Below are positions 1 through 8,331 of a DNA stretch of 64,000 nt, in pieces. The position numbers were made by a program, and so were the translations under genes. A model generated the notes under the pieces. That model was not told the DNA's origin. It did not search any database and saw nothing but the letters and a program-made list of their open reading frames with translations. How positions within the stretch are numbered: the first letter of the stretch is position 1; every line of letters begins with the position of its first letter. Source of the DNA: Legionella rubrilucens (GTDB lineage: Bacteria > Pseudomonadota > Gammaproteobacteria > Legionellales > Legionellaceae); assembly GCF_001468125.1 (NCBI RefSeq), contig NZ_LNYT01000001.1, positions 1-64,000 on the forward strand, in the 5' to 3' direction.

Positions 1-126
1 CCTGCCGTGGTTGAACCATCGCTTCCGGTACTCACGCCGCTGCCTGCCGTGGTTGAACCATCGCTTCCGGTACTCACGCCGCTGCCCGCCGTGGTTGAAC
101 CATCGCCTCCGGTACCGGTGCTGGCT
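1..126 (-). repeat. 42-bp in-frame tandem repeat inside the RTX-like gene
   Basis: Three consecutive 42-bp units are visible (1-42, 43-84, 85-126). The first two are identical and the third diverges at its upstream end. On the minus strand each unit encodes the 14-residue peptide GSTTAGSGVSTGSD or a variant. The array probably continues beyond the left edge. The unit length is a multiple of three, so copy-number change would lengthen or shorten the protein without a frameshift. Confidence 0.9.
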
Positions 127-1307
127 CCACCATCAGCCGGGGTCGAGCCATCATTCCCACTGCCATTATTAATTCCACCGCCGGGAGCCGAACCATTGTC
201 ACCACTCCCATTGTTGCCTCCATTTCCCGGACCAGAACCATTGTCGTCATTTCCACCGCTGCCAGAGTTATCATCGCCATTGCCATGGCCATTGTTAGAG
301 GAGGTCACATTAATCAGGATTGTTCCCTGTGCTTCAGCATGACCATCCGTCAATGTGTAGGTCAATGTCGTTTGTCCGCTAAACGAGGGAGTTGGGATGT
401 ACTTTACTCCCGTAATCACACCCGTCGCGTCCCGCAATATTTCTAGAGTGCCATTACCCCCTGTTATATCGGTAATTGATAAGCTATCGCCATCAGCATC
501 CGTGTCATTTGTGAGGAGGTCTTCAGTCGCAAGAACAAGTTCTCCATTGGTTGAAAACCCATCGTCAACAGCAATGGGATCATCATTAACTGAGTTGACA
601 TGAAGGGTTACTGTAGCAACGCTCCTGCCTCCCAGGCCATTGGCAATGGTGTATTTGAATGTATCCATGCCATGGTAGTTATTCACAGGCACATAGGTAA
701 TAACACCATTGGTAAAACTTAAATTGCCCGGACCCGTGTAATCAATACTCAGAATAGTATTACCCCCTTTGTCATTCGCCAACAATTGCGCTGCCGGAAT
801 GACAAACGGTGTATCCTCCTGGGTGTTGATGACGTCATTGATGGCGATGTTGGGAGAAACTGGCACACCTTTTATTTTTATCACCAGTTTTTCAATCCCT
901 TTGATAGTTAAATTCCATCCTGGGACATACCCTCCAAAAGAGAATTGAGTTCCAGCGGGTAAGGCTTTGCTGGTTAAGGCATTGAGCGCAGTTTGGACAT
1001 CGGCACGTGCCAGAAAACTTTGAGAAACTTCGAGAATGAGCGTGTCAATACCCCGACCGCCATCATAGATATCGTACTTGCCTTGATCATGAGCCACATC
1101 ATGAATAATAGTATCGTTACCCGATCCAGCATAGACACGGTCGGATCCCGCACCGCCTCTGAGTGTATCTTTGCCAGAACCACCGAACAGACTGTCGTTT
1201 CCCGCACCACCATTCAGGGTATTTGTACCAAAAAAACAAAACAGAAAATCATTTCCTGCGCCACCATTTAACACATTGACAGCTTTGCTGCCAATCTTGA
1301 TAGCCAT
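1..1307 (-). CDS. Large RTX/Ig-like repeat protein, N-terminal part (runs off left edge)
   Basis: The frame is open from an ATG at 1307 to the window edge, about 435 residues with no stop. AGAGG lies 8 bases before the ATG. Residues about 10-60 hold five RTX-like glycine/aspartate nonapeptides of the GGAGND, GGSGKD and GSGND kind, which normally bind calcium. Residues about 145-335 look like two tandem Ig/cadherin-like domains (start motifs AINDVINTQEDTP and AVDDGFSTN, followed by LLTNDTDADGDSL). A Gly/Ser/Asn/Asp-rich linker follows, then near-identical 14-residue repeats that continue out of the window. No signal peptide is visible, which fits export by type I secretion. Known families of this design are surface adhesins and RTX proteins; Legionella RtxA is the reference case, but I cannot show orthology. 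RTX repeats at the extreme N-terminus are odd, since they usually sit near the C-terminus. Function is inferred from architecture only. Confidence 0.8.
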   Translation of the reverse strand, partial: MAIKIGSKAVNVLNGGAGNDFLFCFFGTNTLNGGAGNDSLFGGSGKDTLRGGAGSDRVYAGSGNDTIIHDVAHDQGKYDIYDGGRGIDTLILEVSQSFLARADVQTALNALTSKALPAGTQFSFGGYVPGWNLTIKGIEKLVIKIKGVPVSPNIAINDVINTQEDTPFVIPAAQLLANDKGGNTILSIDYTGPGNLSFTNGVITYVPVNNYHGMDTFKYTIANGLGGRSVATVTLHVNSVNDDPIAVDDGFSTNGELVLATEDLLTNDTDADGDSLSITDITGGNGTLEILRDATGVITGVKYIPTPSFSGQTTLTYTLTDGHAEAQGTILINVTSSNNGHGNGDDNSGSGGNDDNGSGPGNGGNNGSGDNGSAPGGGINNGSGNDGSTPADGGASTGTGGDGSTTAGSGVSTGSDGSTTAGSGVSTGSDGSTTA

Positions 1308-1353
1308 GATGAGGACCTCTACAACCAGCCTCCATGCTAAACAGGATATTTAA

Positions 1354-1381
1354 ATTATAGACAGCATCAAGCAATCCGCAA
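1354..1381 (-). promoter_or_regulatory. Sigma-70-like promoter for the RTX-like gene
   Basis: Read on the minus strand, a perfect TATAAT (1359-1354) lies 16 bases downstream of TTGCGG (1381-1376). It is placed about 45 bases upstream of the ATG at 1307. The -10 match is strong and the -35 is partial. Nothing else in the 1308-1513 gap competes as a promoter for this gene. Confidence 0.5.
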
Positions 1382-1483
1382 CCAAAACGTATACCTGGCT
1401 TGCAACCAGCGGCAGTATGCTTCATGCAATGACGAGATCAATGGTTATTTGAGGATACAAAGAGTGTTTATCCATGCAGATGA

Positions 1484-1499
1484 GCATACCGTGGTATGC
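1484..1499. repeat. Perfect 7-bp-arm palindrome downstream of the small gene
   Basis: GCATACC-GT-GGTATGC is a near-perfect 16-bp palindrome. It lies 14 bases beyond the stop of the minus-strand small gene and in the upstream region of the RTX-like gene. No T-run follows on either strand, so it is a poor intrinsic terminator. It could be an operator or a 3' stabilising hairpin. Confidence 0.5.
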
Positions 1500-1513
1500 G
1501 CAAGAAATTGCAG

Positions 1514-1705
1514 CTATTCTTCCGCTGCAACACGAAATTGTTTTTCGATTAAGTTTGTTCTGTTATTAGTAATCTCACCGCTTAAGTTACCAAATTTGCC
1601 TTGTACCTGAGTGAGCATCCAAACCAAAAGAGAGTCCAGATCATTTCCAGAATGCCTGTTTATTTCAGAGTCATCAAAGTATATTTTTGCAGTATAAGCC
1701 GACAT
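1514..1705 (-). CDS. Small uncharacterised protein, 63 residues
   Basis: I do not recognise a family. The ATG at 1705 (MSAYTAKIYFDDSE...) is preferred over an in-frame TTG at 1717, because GGGGA sits 5 bases before the ATG. The product is small, acidic and predicted soluble, with no signal peptide or membrane segment. It starts with a short beta-like stretch (AKIYFDD) and continues with a probable amphipathic helix (LDSLLVWMLTQVQGKFG). It stands alone between the RTX-like gene and the HdeD-like gene, all on the same strand, and inverted repeats lie on both sides. The clean ribosome binding site argues for a real gene. Function is unknown. Confidence 0.6.
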   Translation of the reverse strand: MSAYTAKIYFDDSEINRHSGNDLDSLLVWMLTQVQGKFGNLSGEITNNRTNLIEKQFRVAAEE

Positions 1706-1732
1706 ATTATTCCCCAATTGATTGTAAAGAAC

Positions 1733-1751
1733 GCCGCATGAATCATGCGGC
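1733..1751. repeat. 8-bp-arm inverted repeat upstream of the small gene
   Basis: GCCGCATG-AAT-CATGCGGC forms a perfect 8-bp stem with a 3-base loop. On the minus strand it lies beyond the HdeD-like gene stop (1866) and 28 bases before the small gene's start codon. A short T-rich stretch follows on the minus strand (GTTCTTT), so weak termination is possible. An operator is the alternative. Confidence 0.45.
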
Positions 1752-1865
1752 CACTGAAGAAGGTATAATGTGATTACAGTCTTTTGTAGGAAGGAGTAAA
1801 AGAAATGTTTATACTCTTTAATTATAGTACATTGAGATCTCAGCCTTTACGCTAAATCAATGACC

Positions 1866-2423
1866 TTAAATCCTTCGCATGGCCAAAGCCAGAAAAATAT
1901 AAGACCAACCATTAATTAACATTTCAATCGCAATAAATAAACCAATCACCCAGAAACCGCTCATTGGCCATTGCACCAGAATCAGAATTCCAAGGATTAA
2001 GGCAGCAATCCCTGCCAATAACAGCCAATACCATCCTGTCGACTCTCTAATGGAAAAGGCCATAATACAACGGGCTATACCAATGATGATAAGCAGCCAG
2101 GCAATCATTGCCGTAATCATGACTGAGGCAAGGACGGGATCATAAATCATCAGGCCGCCGGCAAAAATATAAAAGAGTGCAATCAGAAAGTGCCATATGA
2201 ATGCTTTCCAGCCGCGGCATTTGAAGGAATCGACCACCTGAATGACGCCACCGATAATCAATAAAATACCGATAAGCAGCACACTGGCCAAGGTGAGACC
2301 GACAACCATTCCAAGGCCAATGACCCCAAGCAGTACAAATAAAATACCCAACGCAAGTAACCAACCCCAATTACGGTGAAGTTCCTGACGAACGTCTGCA
2401 GACAGATTATCTTGATTTGTCAT
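1866..2423 (-). CDS. HdeD/DUF308-family integral membrane protein
   Basis: A 185-residue protein made almost wholly of hydrophobic segments, with about six transmembrane helices in three hairpin pairs after a short charged N-terminus (MTNQDNLSADVRQELHRNWGW). The layout, the WGWLLALGILFVLLG opening and the central pattern of a short basic loop between helix pairs match the HdeD family (DUF308). HdeD was named for acid-resistance loci in enterobacteria; its biochemical role is not established. AGGGA lies 8 bases before the ATG at 2423. The gene is divergent from fis and its promoter should lie in 2424-2651. It appears monocistronic. The family call is firm, but a role in acid or stress tolerance here is only inference. 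Confidence 0.85.
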   Translation of the reverse strand: MTNQDNLSADVRQELHRNWGWLLALGILFVLLGVIGLGMVVGLTLASVLLIGILLIIGGVIQVVDSFKCRGWKAFIWHFLIALFYIFAGGLMIYDPVLASVMITAMIAWLLIIIGIARCIMAFSIRESTGWYWLLLAGIAALILGILILVQWPMSGFWVIGLFIAIEMLINGWSYIFLALAMRRI

Positions 2424-2594
2424 GATATATCCCTATTAATGTGACAATTAACTATAACCTAAAACCGGAGGGATGTTTAGCGTTGCATCATACCAATTTT
2501 AATATCACAATGGGGGTTAATCGTTTTGATTTTGCCAGGTAATCCCTCGTTAAAATCTAGATTATCAATTAACCTTCATGTACAATTAATTTTG

Positions 2595-2613
2595 CTTTCG
2601 AGGAGATCGAAAG
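2595..2613 (+). promoter_or_regulatory. Leader hairpin with GGA loop upstream of fis
   Basis: CTTTCGA-GGAGA-TCGAAAG is a perfect 7-bp stem with a 5-base loop carrying GGA, 38 bases before the fis start codon. Hairpins presenting GGA are the usual CsrA/RsmA recognition form. The palindrome could equally be a DNA operator. The role is inferred from shape and position alone. Confidence 0.4.
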
Positions 2614-2651
2614 TAATTGGATAATGATTTAACTAAAATAAGGAAGTTACG

Positions 2652-2948
2652 ATGAATGTCATTGATACACAAGCGACTACTCAAAGTGTTAAACAAGAGC
2701 AAGGCTTGCAGGATTTGGTTTACAATTTAGTCTCACGTTTTCTTGCAGAAAATAAAAGCAAAAACATTGATGATCTTTATGACATGATTCTCTCTGAAGT
2801 GGAACCCCCTCTTTTACAAGCTGTCATGGAGAAACGCCGTGGCAATCAGCTGCAAGCCGCCAAAATGCTGGGCATCAGTCGTGGCACAATCAGAAAAAAA
2901 TTACAGCGTTATTTTGGTACAAAATATTTTCGCTTAACAGACGAATAA
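2652..2948 (+). CDS. fis: Fis-family nucleoid-associated DNA-binding regulator
   Basis: A 98-residue protein of normal Fis length. The N-terminal half is variable. The C-terminal helix-turn-helix is clear (residues about 56-90: LLQAVMEKRRGNQLQAAKMLGISRG and then TIRKKLQRYF), with the NQxxAAxxLGISRGTxRKKL signature. Fis bends DNA as a homodimer and tunes growth-phase transcription. Legionella carries several Fis paralogues, and I cannot say which one this is. AAGGA lies 8 bases before the ATG. The gene is single, divergent from the HdeD-like gene, and closed by a strong hairpin terminator. A GGA-loop hairpin in its leader may add post-transcriptional control. In the classic enterobacterial case fis follows dusB; that partner is absent here. 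Confidence 0.93.
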   Translation: MNVIDTQATTQSVKQEQGLQDLVYNLVSRFLAENKSKNIDDLYDMILSEVEPPLLQAVMEKRRGNQLQAAKMLGISRGTIRKKLQRYFGTKYFRLTDE

Positions 2949-2964
2949 AAAATAATACAAAAAG

Positions 2965-2991
2965 AAAAGGCTCGTATAACGAGCCTTTTTT
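2965..2991. terminator. Bidirectional intrinsic terminator between fis and htpG
   Basis: AAAAGGCTCG-TATAA-CGAGCCTTTTTT forms a GC-rich stem flanked by A- and T-runs. On the plus strand it ends fis with six Ts. On the minus strand the run TTTTCTTTTT follows, so it can also stop htpG transcripts, whose coding region ends at 3039. Confidence 0.9.
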
Positions 2992-3038
2992 ATTGATTCT
3001 ACTTCGGAGCCAGCTTGGGGCCGGCTCACGCCAGTTGT

Positions 3039-4910
3039 TTAGGCCATAACCAATAATTTGTTTACACGGCTTACGAAATCGGCCGGATTATCCAGTTGTC
3101 CGCCTTCAGCAAGAACGGCTTGTTCGAAAAGCACAATAACCCATTCTGCGAATTGCTCATCATCATTGAGGTTGTGCAGGCGTTTAACCAGCGCGTGCTC
3201 AGGGTTAATTTCGAAAATCGGCTTGGTTGTGGGCACCTGCTGACCTGCAGCCTGAAGTATTCGCTGCATTTCCAATCCCATGTCCTGCTCATCCGCCACA
3301 ACACAGGCTGGTGAATCCGTAAGACGATGAGTCAGGGCAACGTCTTTAACCCGTTCACCCAAAACCTCTTTGATGTGCTTGAGCATCGGCGCTAATGACT
3401 CTTCTTTTTCTTTGACTTCCGGGGCTTCTTCTTTATCAAGATCAATTTTACCCTTGCTGATGGATTGCAGTTTTTTGCCCTCAAACTCGCTTAAATAGCC
3501 AACCAGCCACTCATCAATGCGATCGCTCAACAGCAGCACTTCAATGCCCTTTTTCTTGAAAATTTCAAGGTGCGGGCTATGTTTGGCCGCATTGTAACTT
3601 GAGGCAGTAATGTAATAGATTTTATCCTGCCCTTCCTTCATGCGTGATACATAATCCGTTAAGGTAACATCCTGTTTTTCAGAATCGCTGTGCGTGGATG
3701 TAAAGCGCAACAGTTTGGCAATGGTTTCACGATTGGCAAAATCTTCCACCGGCCCTTCTTTCATCACCAGCCCAAATTCATTCCAGAATTTCTGATAGGC
3801 TTCCGGATCCTGTGTACTCAATTTCTCAAGCATGGACAATACGCGCTTGGTAGAGGCCGATTTAATGGCTTCCACCTGTTTATTATCCTGCAGAATTTCT
3901 CGCGAAACGTTCAATGGCAAATCACTGGCATCAATAATCCCTTTCACAAATCGCAGGTAACGCGGTAAAAACTGAGCCGCGTCATCGAGAATAAAAACCC
4001 GTTTGACGTACAGTTTTAAACCATGTTTCATCTCATGCTGCCAGAGATCAAAGGGGGCATGCGATGGAATGTATAATAGGCTGATGTAATCCTGCTTACC
4101 CTCAACATGGTTGTGGGACCAGGTTAATGGGTCCTGATAATCATGAGAAATGTGTTTATATAAGGCTTTATAATCCTCATCGCTGATTTCAGATTTTTGC
4201 ATAGTCCATAATGCGGTCGCCTTGTTCACTGTTTCAAATTCACTGCTTTCCTTACCCTCTTCATCCGCCATCTTCTTCATTAAAATGGGCCAGCAAATGT
4301 GATCAGAGTATTTACTGAGGATGCTTCGAATCCGCCAGTCACTCAGGAATTCGTTTTCTTCGTCTTTAAGATGAAGTGTAATTTCAGTGCCGCGTTCATT
4401 GCGTTTTTCCTGCGCGATAGTAAACTCCCCATCGCCTTTTGACTCCCAAACAATTCCTTCCTCAGGAGTTAAGCCAGCACGGCGGCTCTTGACAGTCACT
4501 TTATCCGCCACAATAAAGGCAGAATAAAACCCAACACCAAACTGACCAATTAAGTGTGAATCCTTGGCGTTATCACCGGTCATGTGGCTTAAAAATTCTT
4601 TAGTCCCTGATTTGGCAATGGTCCCGAGATTCTCAACAGCCTCATTCCAGCTCATGCCGATGCCATTGTCTTTAATAGTGATGGTTTTTAATTTTTCGTT
4701 GTGTTCAACAGTAATGCGTAAATCCGAATCATTTTCATAGAGAGAGGAATTGGACAAGGCAAGGAAACGAAGTTTATCGAGCGCATCCGAACTGTTGGAA
4801 ATCAGTTCCCTTAAGAAAATTTCTTTGTTGCTATAGAGCGAATGCACAACCAAATGCAGCATTTGTTTGACTTCGGTTTGAAATCCCATTGTTTGTTGCT
4901 TTTGCGCCAT
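3039..4910 (-). CDS. htpG: Molecular chaperone HtpG (Hsp90)
   Basis: A 623-residue bacterial Hsp90. The N-terminal GHKL ATPase shows [11 protein letters not shown], the DNGIGM box and the [11 protein letters not shown] lid/phosphate segment. The middle domain carries RRVFI-type residues and [11 protein letters not shown] with the catalytic-loop arginine. The C-terminal dimerisation domain is complete and there is no MEEVD tail. The protein is a cytosolic ATP-dependent chaperone working with DnaK. The ATG at 4910 (MAQKQQ) follows GGAG by about 10 bases; an in-frame start 12 codons earlier has no ribosome site. A sigma-32-like promoter lies about 85 bases upstream, which agrees with heat-shock control. 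The gene is preceded on the same strand by the DUF4124 gene but probably transcribed separately. Confidence 0.98.
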   Translation of the reverse strand: MAQKQQTMGFQTEVKQMLHLVVHSLYSNKEIFLRELISNSSDALDKLRFLALSNSSLYENDSDLRITVEHNEKLKTITIKDNGIGMSWNEAVENLGTIAKSGTKEFLSHMTGDNAKDSHLIGQFGVGFYSAFIVADKVTVKSRRAGLTPEEGIVWESKGDGEFTIAQEKRNERGTEITLHLKDEENEFLSDWRIRSILSKYSDHICWPILMKKMADEEGKESSEFETVNKATALWTMQKSEISDEDYKALYKHISHDYQDPLTWSHNHVEGKQDYISLLYIPSHAPFDLWQHEMKHGLKLYVKRVFILDDAAQFLPRYLRFVKGIIDASDLPLNVSREILQDNKQVEAIKSASTKRVLSMLEKLSTQDPEAYQKFWNEFGLVMKEGPVEDFANRETIAKLLRFTSTHSDSEKQDVTLTDYVSRMKEGQDKIYYITASSYNAAKHSPHLEIFKKKGIEVLLLSDRIDEWLVGYLSEFEGKKLQSISKGKIDLDKEEAPEVKEKEESLAPMLKHIKEVLGERVKDVALTHRLTDSPACVVADEQDMGLEMQRILQAAGQQVPTTKPIFEINPEHALVKRLHNLNDDEQFAEWVIVLFEQAVLAEGGQLDNPADFVSRVNKLLVMA

Positions 4911-4993
4911 CTTTGTCAATCTCCACTGATTCGTAACTGAGTCCACTAAAAAAACGATTGACCTGTCTCACAAGCCAATCGCGAATAAGCTCT

Positions 4994-5021
4994 ATATAGG
5001 GATGAAACACCCTTTTTCAAG
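4994..5021 (-). promoter_or_regulatory. Sigma-32 (heat-shock) promoter of htpG
   Basis: On the minus strand, CTTGAAA (5021-5015), a 13-base spacer and CCCTATAT (5001-4994) match the sigma-32 consensus CTTGAAA-N12-14-CCCCATNT closely. It sits 84 bases upstream of the htpG ATG. The -35 begins 3 bases after the DUF4124 stop codon and lies within a small hairpin (ACCCTT-GAAA-AAGGGT, 5023-5008). Confidence 0.8.
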
Positions 5022-5023
5022 GG

Positions 5024-5575
5024 TTAGTTGGCGGTATTTTTAGGTTTGGTTTGAGGCACCATGCCCACTCTGGGCCGATGCATGAAAATGGTGATCATTT
5101 CACTGGTGCTTAACACATTTCCTTCCTCATCGACGGCCTGTACCGCGATAGTATGGGAACCTCGCTTCACATCATTCAAGGCAAAGACCGTGGTCGCCTG
5201 GGGCTCGCCCAAAGGCTCACCATCATAGAGAATCTGTAATTTATCGCCTGACTTTAACTCCGGAGAAATTTCAACAATCACCGGAACATAACCCTGACTG
5301 TTACGGATTGTCGCCTCATCAATCGGTTGAGCAATACGAAGAACCTTGTACCCTCTTTCAGCATCGCTCCCCTGCGTTTTGGCAGGAGGGGGTGCGCTGT
5401 TGTTTTGTGCCGGCGGAGTAAAGGTCTGCGATGCAGGCAAATTAATTTGTTCAGAACCCTGATGGGGTTGATCACTGAAATGGACATTACCTTCACTGTC
5501 TGTCCATTTGTAAATCTCGGCATGTAAAGCCCCCACAGCTAAGAACATGCAAATTAAATAGCCGAATGTACGCAT
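5024..5575 (-). CDS. Exported DUF4124-domain protein
   Basis: A 183-residue protein with a clear Sec signal peptide (MRTFGYLICMFLAVGALHA, cleavage likely after ALHA). The DUF4124 core follows at once: EIYKWTDSEGNVHFSDQP, the short beta-hairpin hallmark of that family. Residues about 45-75 are a Pro/Gln/Ser-rich linker. The C-terminal half (about 80-180) looks like a beta-sandwich resembling a fibronectin- or Ig-like fold (EISPELKSGDKLQILYDG...). The product is probably periplasmic. The family has no defined biochemical role. Next to glnA, DUF4124 genes are common in gammaproteobacteria, which supports orthology to that conserved neighbour. The 21-base gap from glnA suggests co-transcription behind it. 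Confidence 0.85.
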   Translation of the reverse strand: MRTFGYLICMFLAVGALHAEIYKWTDSEGNVHFSDQPHQGSEQINLPASQTFTPPAQNNSAPPPAKTQGSDAERGYKVLRIAQPIDEATIRNSQGYVPVIVEISPELKSGDKLQILYDGEPLGEPQATTVFALNDVKRGSHTIAVQAVDEEGNVLSTSEMITIFMHRPRVGMVPQTKPKNTAN

Positions 5576-5596
5576 CGCCTTTCCTTTTTCATTTCC

Positions 5597-7006
5597 TTAT
5601 AAACTGTAATAAAGCTCAAATTCAAACGGATGAACCAGGCTCCTTACCTGAGAAATTTCAGCTTCCCGCAATTGAATGTAGCTATTGATAAAATCACGAC
5701 TGAACACATCCCCCTGCAGCAGAAACTCGTGATCCTGGCGCAGGTAGTCAACGGCTTGCTCTAATGAACCACAGACGGTAGGAATATCCACCAGCTCTTC
5801 GGGCGGTAAATCATACAGATCTTTGTCCATGGGTTGACCAGGGTGAATTTTTTTCTGTATACCATCAATGCCGGCCATGACCATTGCCGAGAAAGCCAGG
5901 TACGGGTTGGCTGTCGGATCGGGGAAGCGGACTTCGATACGGCGTCCCTTGGGATTATTCACATGGGGGATACGGATGGCCGCCGAGCGGTTACGGGCGG
6001 AGTAAGCCAGCAGTACGGGCGCCTCAAAACCGGGAACCAGACGCTTGTAGCTGTTGGTTGATGGGTTAGTGAATGCATTCAAGGCGCGGGCATGTTTAAT
6101 AATACCCCCAATAAAAAACAACGCCGTTTCAGATAAACCCGCGTATTGCTCACCCGCAAAAAGGTTAACACCGTCTTTGGCGAGGGACATGTGACAGTGC
6201 ATGCCGCTGCCGTTATCACCCACTAAAGGCTTGGGCATAAAGGTGGCAGTCTTGCCGTAATTGTGTGCCACATTATGAATGACGTATTTTAAAACCTGCA
6301 ATTGATCGGCTTTTCGAGTAACCGTGTCAAACTTCGTCGCCACTTCACATTGGTTACCGGTCGCGACTTCATGATGATGCGCTTCAACCGCAATGCCCAA
6401 GGCTTCAAGCGTTAAGCAGATGGCTGAGCGGATATCCTGGGAGGAATCCACCGGAGGTACCGGGAAATACCCCCCTTTGATGCTTGGACGATGACCGATG
6501 TTGCCGCCTTCAAACACCTTGCCGGAATTCCATTGGGCTTCAGAAGAGTCAATTTTATAGAATGAACCGCTCATGGAGGTTTCCCAGCGGACATCATCAA
6601 AAAGGAAAAATTCAGGCTCAGGCCCGATGTAAGCGACATCCGCAATACGGGTCGAGATTAAATATTTTTCAGCCCGCATCGCCAACGAGCGCGGATCGCG
6701 GTCATATCCCAACATGGTTTGTGGATCAACCACATTGCAACGGACGATAAGGGTGCTGTCTTGATAAAATGGGTCAGGAAGAATGGTGTCCAAATCAGGC
6801 ATCAGAGCCAAATCAGATTGATGTATTTTTTGCCAACCCTTGATGGAGGAACCATCAAACATTTTGCCATTCTCAATGAAATCCTCATCAATGGCCGATA
6901 CTGGAAGCGTAATGTGTTGTTCTTTGCCTCGCGTGTCCGTGAAACGAAGGTCAATAAATTTAGCATCATGTTCTTTTATTGCCTTTAAAATCAAATTATC
7001 GCCCAT
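5597..7006 (-). CDS. glnA: Type I glutamine synthetase
   Basis: A 469-residue GSI enzyme that makes glutamine from glutamate, ammonia and ATP in the cytosol. Seen in order: the beta-grasp N-domain with [10 protein letters not shown], the Asp-rich loop region (FDGSSIKGW), the metal/ATP-binding [21 protein letters not shown], the [10 protein letters not shown] segment, and the adenylylation loop [10 protein letters not shown]. The loop keeps its tyrosine, so the enzyme should be controlled by GlnE adenylylation (GSI-beta type). The ATG at 7006 is chosen because GGAG stands 6-7 bases upstream; an in-frame TTG eight codons earlier lacks a site. It is divergent from lspF with under 100 bases between the start codons. 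No NtrC-type sigma-54 site stood out to me in that gap. The DUF4124 gene follows closely. Confidence 0.98.
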   Translation of the reverse strand: MGDNLILKAIKEHDAKFIDLRFTDTRGKEQHITLPVSAIDEDFIENGKMFDGSSIKGWQKIHQSDLALMPDLDTILPDPFYQDSTLIVRCNVVDPQTMLGYDRDPRSLAMRAEKYLISTRIADVAYIGPEPEFFLFDDVRWETSMSGSFYKIDSSEAQWNSGKVFEGGNIGHRPSIKGGYFPVPPVDSSQDIRSAICLTLEALGIAVEAHHHEVATGNQCEVATKFDTVTRKADQLQVLKYVIHNVAHNYGKTATFMPKPLVGDNGSGMHCHMSLAKDGVNLFAGEQYAGLSETALFFIGGIIKHARALNAFTNPSTNSYKRLVPGFEAPVLLAYSARNRSAAIRIPHVNNPKGRRIEVRFPDPTANPYLAFSAMVMAGIDGIQKKIHPGQPMDKDLYDLPPEELVDIPTVCGSLEQAVDYLRQDHEFLLQGDVFSRDFINSYIQLREAEISQVRSLVHPFEFELYYSL

Positions 7007-7103
7007 TATTTTCTCCAGGATTGACTTCAAGCCAAAAGTGTACCGCAGTGACAGATTAAACCCAATAGATTAAACTGTTTTGACGTATTCTTTTGTGGTG
7101 ATC

Positions 7104-8303
7104 ATGGGCGCTTATCAATATCAGGCTTTAACCAAATCCGGAGGGACCAATAAAGGCATCATTGAGGCCGATTCGGAGCGTCATGCTCGGCAACTGCTGC
7201 GCGATCAGGGCCTTATTCCGGTGCAAATCCAGACGCAGGCCAGGCAGAAACAAACCCGTCATTCAGCCAAAATTTCTGCTCAGGATTTGTCCCTGTTTAC
7301 CCGCCAGCTAGCCACCCTTCTCGCAGCGGGTATTCCTGTTGAAGAGTCTTTGCGCGGCGTCAGCGAACAAACGGAAAAAGATAAAGTCAGAGCCTTAATC
7401 ATTGGGGTACGCTCCAAAGTGCTCGAAGGCTACGGCCTGGCTCAATCCATGAATGAATTTCCCCAGGCGTTTCCTGAATTATACCGTGCCACAGTGGCTG
7501 CCGGCGAGCAGACTGGCCGTCTTGACATTGTGCTTGAGAAGCTCGCAGATTACACCGAAAACCAGCAGGGTACCCGCCAAAAAGTCCAGCAGGCCCTCAT
7601 ATATCCGACACTCATGATCCTGGTTTCCGCCGCGATCATCAGTTTTCTACTTGCCTTTGTCGTACCCAAAATCATTGAGGTGTTTACTTCAAGCGGTCAA
7701 TCGCTGCCCGCCATGACGAAAGTCTTAATCAACATGAGCGATTTTATCAAAGCTTATGGTCTCCTTGTCGCCGGCACCATAATACTCGCTTTTATCGGGT
7801 TTCGAAGAAGCCTTAAAAACTTGAAAATCCGCATGGTCTGGCATCAGCTTTTACTTAAGCTTCCAGTCAGTTCTTACCTGGTTCGTTCAGTGAATGTGGC
7901 ACGCTATATCCACACCTTTGGAATTCTTTTCGCAGCCGGGGTCAGTGTACTTGAAACCATGCGCGTCTCTGCGAGCCTCCTGACCAATCTAGTCATGCGT
8001 AACGCTTTTGATGCAGCCACCACCCGCGTCCGCGAAGGCACCGCCATCCATCAAGCCTTAAAGGACACTCATTTCTTAAGTCCCATGGCGACTCACTTAA
8101 TTGCCAGCGGCGAAAAAAGCGGCCAGATCGCCACCATGATGGAGCGCGCAGCCCAGCATCTGGATAATGAAGTGCAACGTCTGATCGACACGGCCCTGAC
8201 GCTGCTTGAACCTCTGGTTATCCTGCTGATGGGCGCTGTGGTATTATTTATAGTATTGGCAACGTTGTTGCCCATTTTTTCAATGGAACAATTGGTTGCC
8301 TGA
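7104..8303 (+). CDS. lspF: Type II secretion inner-membrane platform protein LspF/GspF
   Basis: A 399-residue GspF/PilC-type polytopic protein. Opening residues MGAYQYQALTKSGGTNKGIIEADS are the family start. Two T2SSF domains follow (about 65-190 and 265-390), each with FTRQLATLLAAGIP-like or FGILFAAGVSVLE-like helices and with GEQTGRL or GEKSGQI motifs. Three transmembrane helices lie near residues 170, 220 and 375. The protein anchors the secretion ATPase to the pseudopilus. The ATG at 7104 fits the family N-terminus; an upstream in-frame TTG would add eight residues. It is first in lspFGHIJK. lspD and lspE are not here, consistent with scattered lsp loci in Legionella. A second GspF-like gene, pilC, lies at 57.1 kb. 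Confidence 0.95.
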   Translation: MGAYQYQALTKSGGTNKGIIEADSERHARQLLRDQGLIPVQIQTQARQKQTRHSAKISAQDLSLFTRQLATLLAAGIPVEESLRGVSEQTEKDKVRALIIGVRSKVLEGYGLAQSMNEFPQAFPELYRATVAAGEQTGRLDIVLEKLADYTENQQGTRQKVQQALIYPTLMILVSAAIISFLLAFVVPKIIEVFTSSGQSLPAMTKVLINMSDFIKAYGLLVAGTIILAFIGFRRSLKNLKIRMVWHQLLLKLPVSSYLVRSVNVARYIHTFGILFAAGVSVLETMRVSASLLTNLVMRNAFDAATTRVREGTAIHQALKDTHFLSPMATHLIASGEKSGQIATMMERAAQHLDNEVQRLIDTALTLLEPLVILLMGAVVLFIVLATLLPIFSMEQLVA

Positions 8304-8331
8304 TTTTTTCTTTGGCTTGAGGAGTTGATTA

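Noticed and set aside
1-126. Tandem repeats considered as a CRISPR array
   Set aside because: Units are contiguous with no spacers and keep the reading frame of a coding sequence.
7-342. Plus-strand proline-rich frame of 111 codons across the repeat region
   Set aside because: It is the antisense of the in-frame Gly/Ser repeat region of the minus-strand RTX-like gene. Its low complexity simply mirrors the repeats.
7007-7103. Sigma-54/NtrC promoter for glnA
   Set aside because: I found no convincing GG-N10-GC element with flanking matches in the short gap to lspF.
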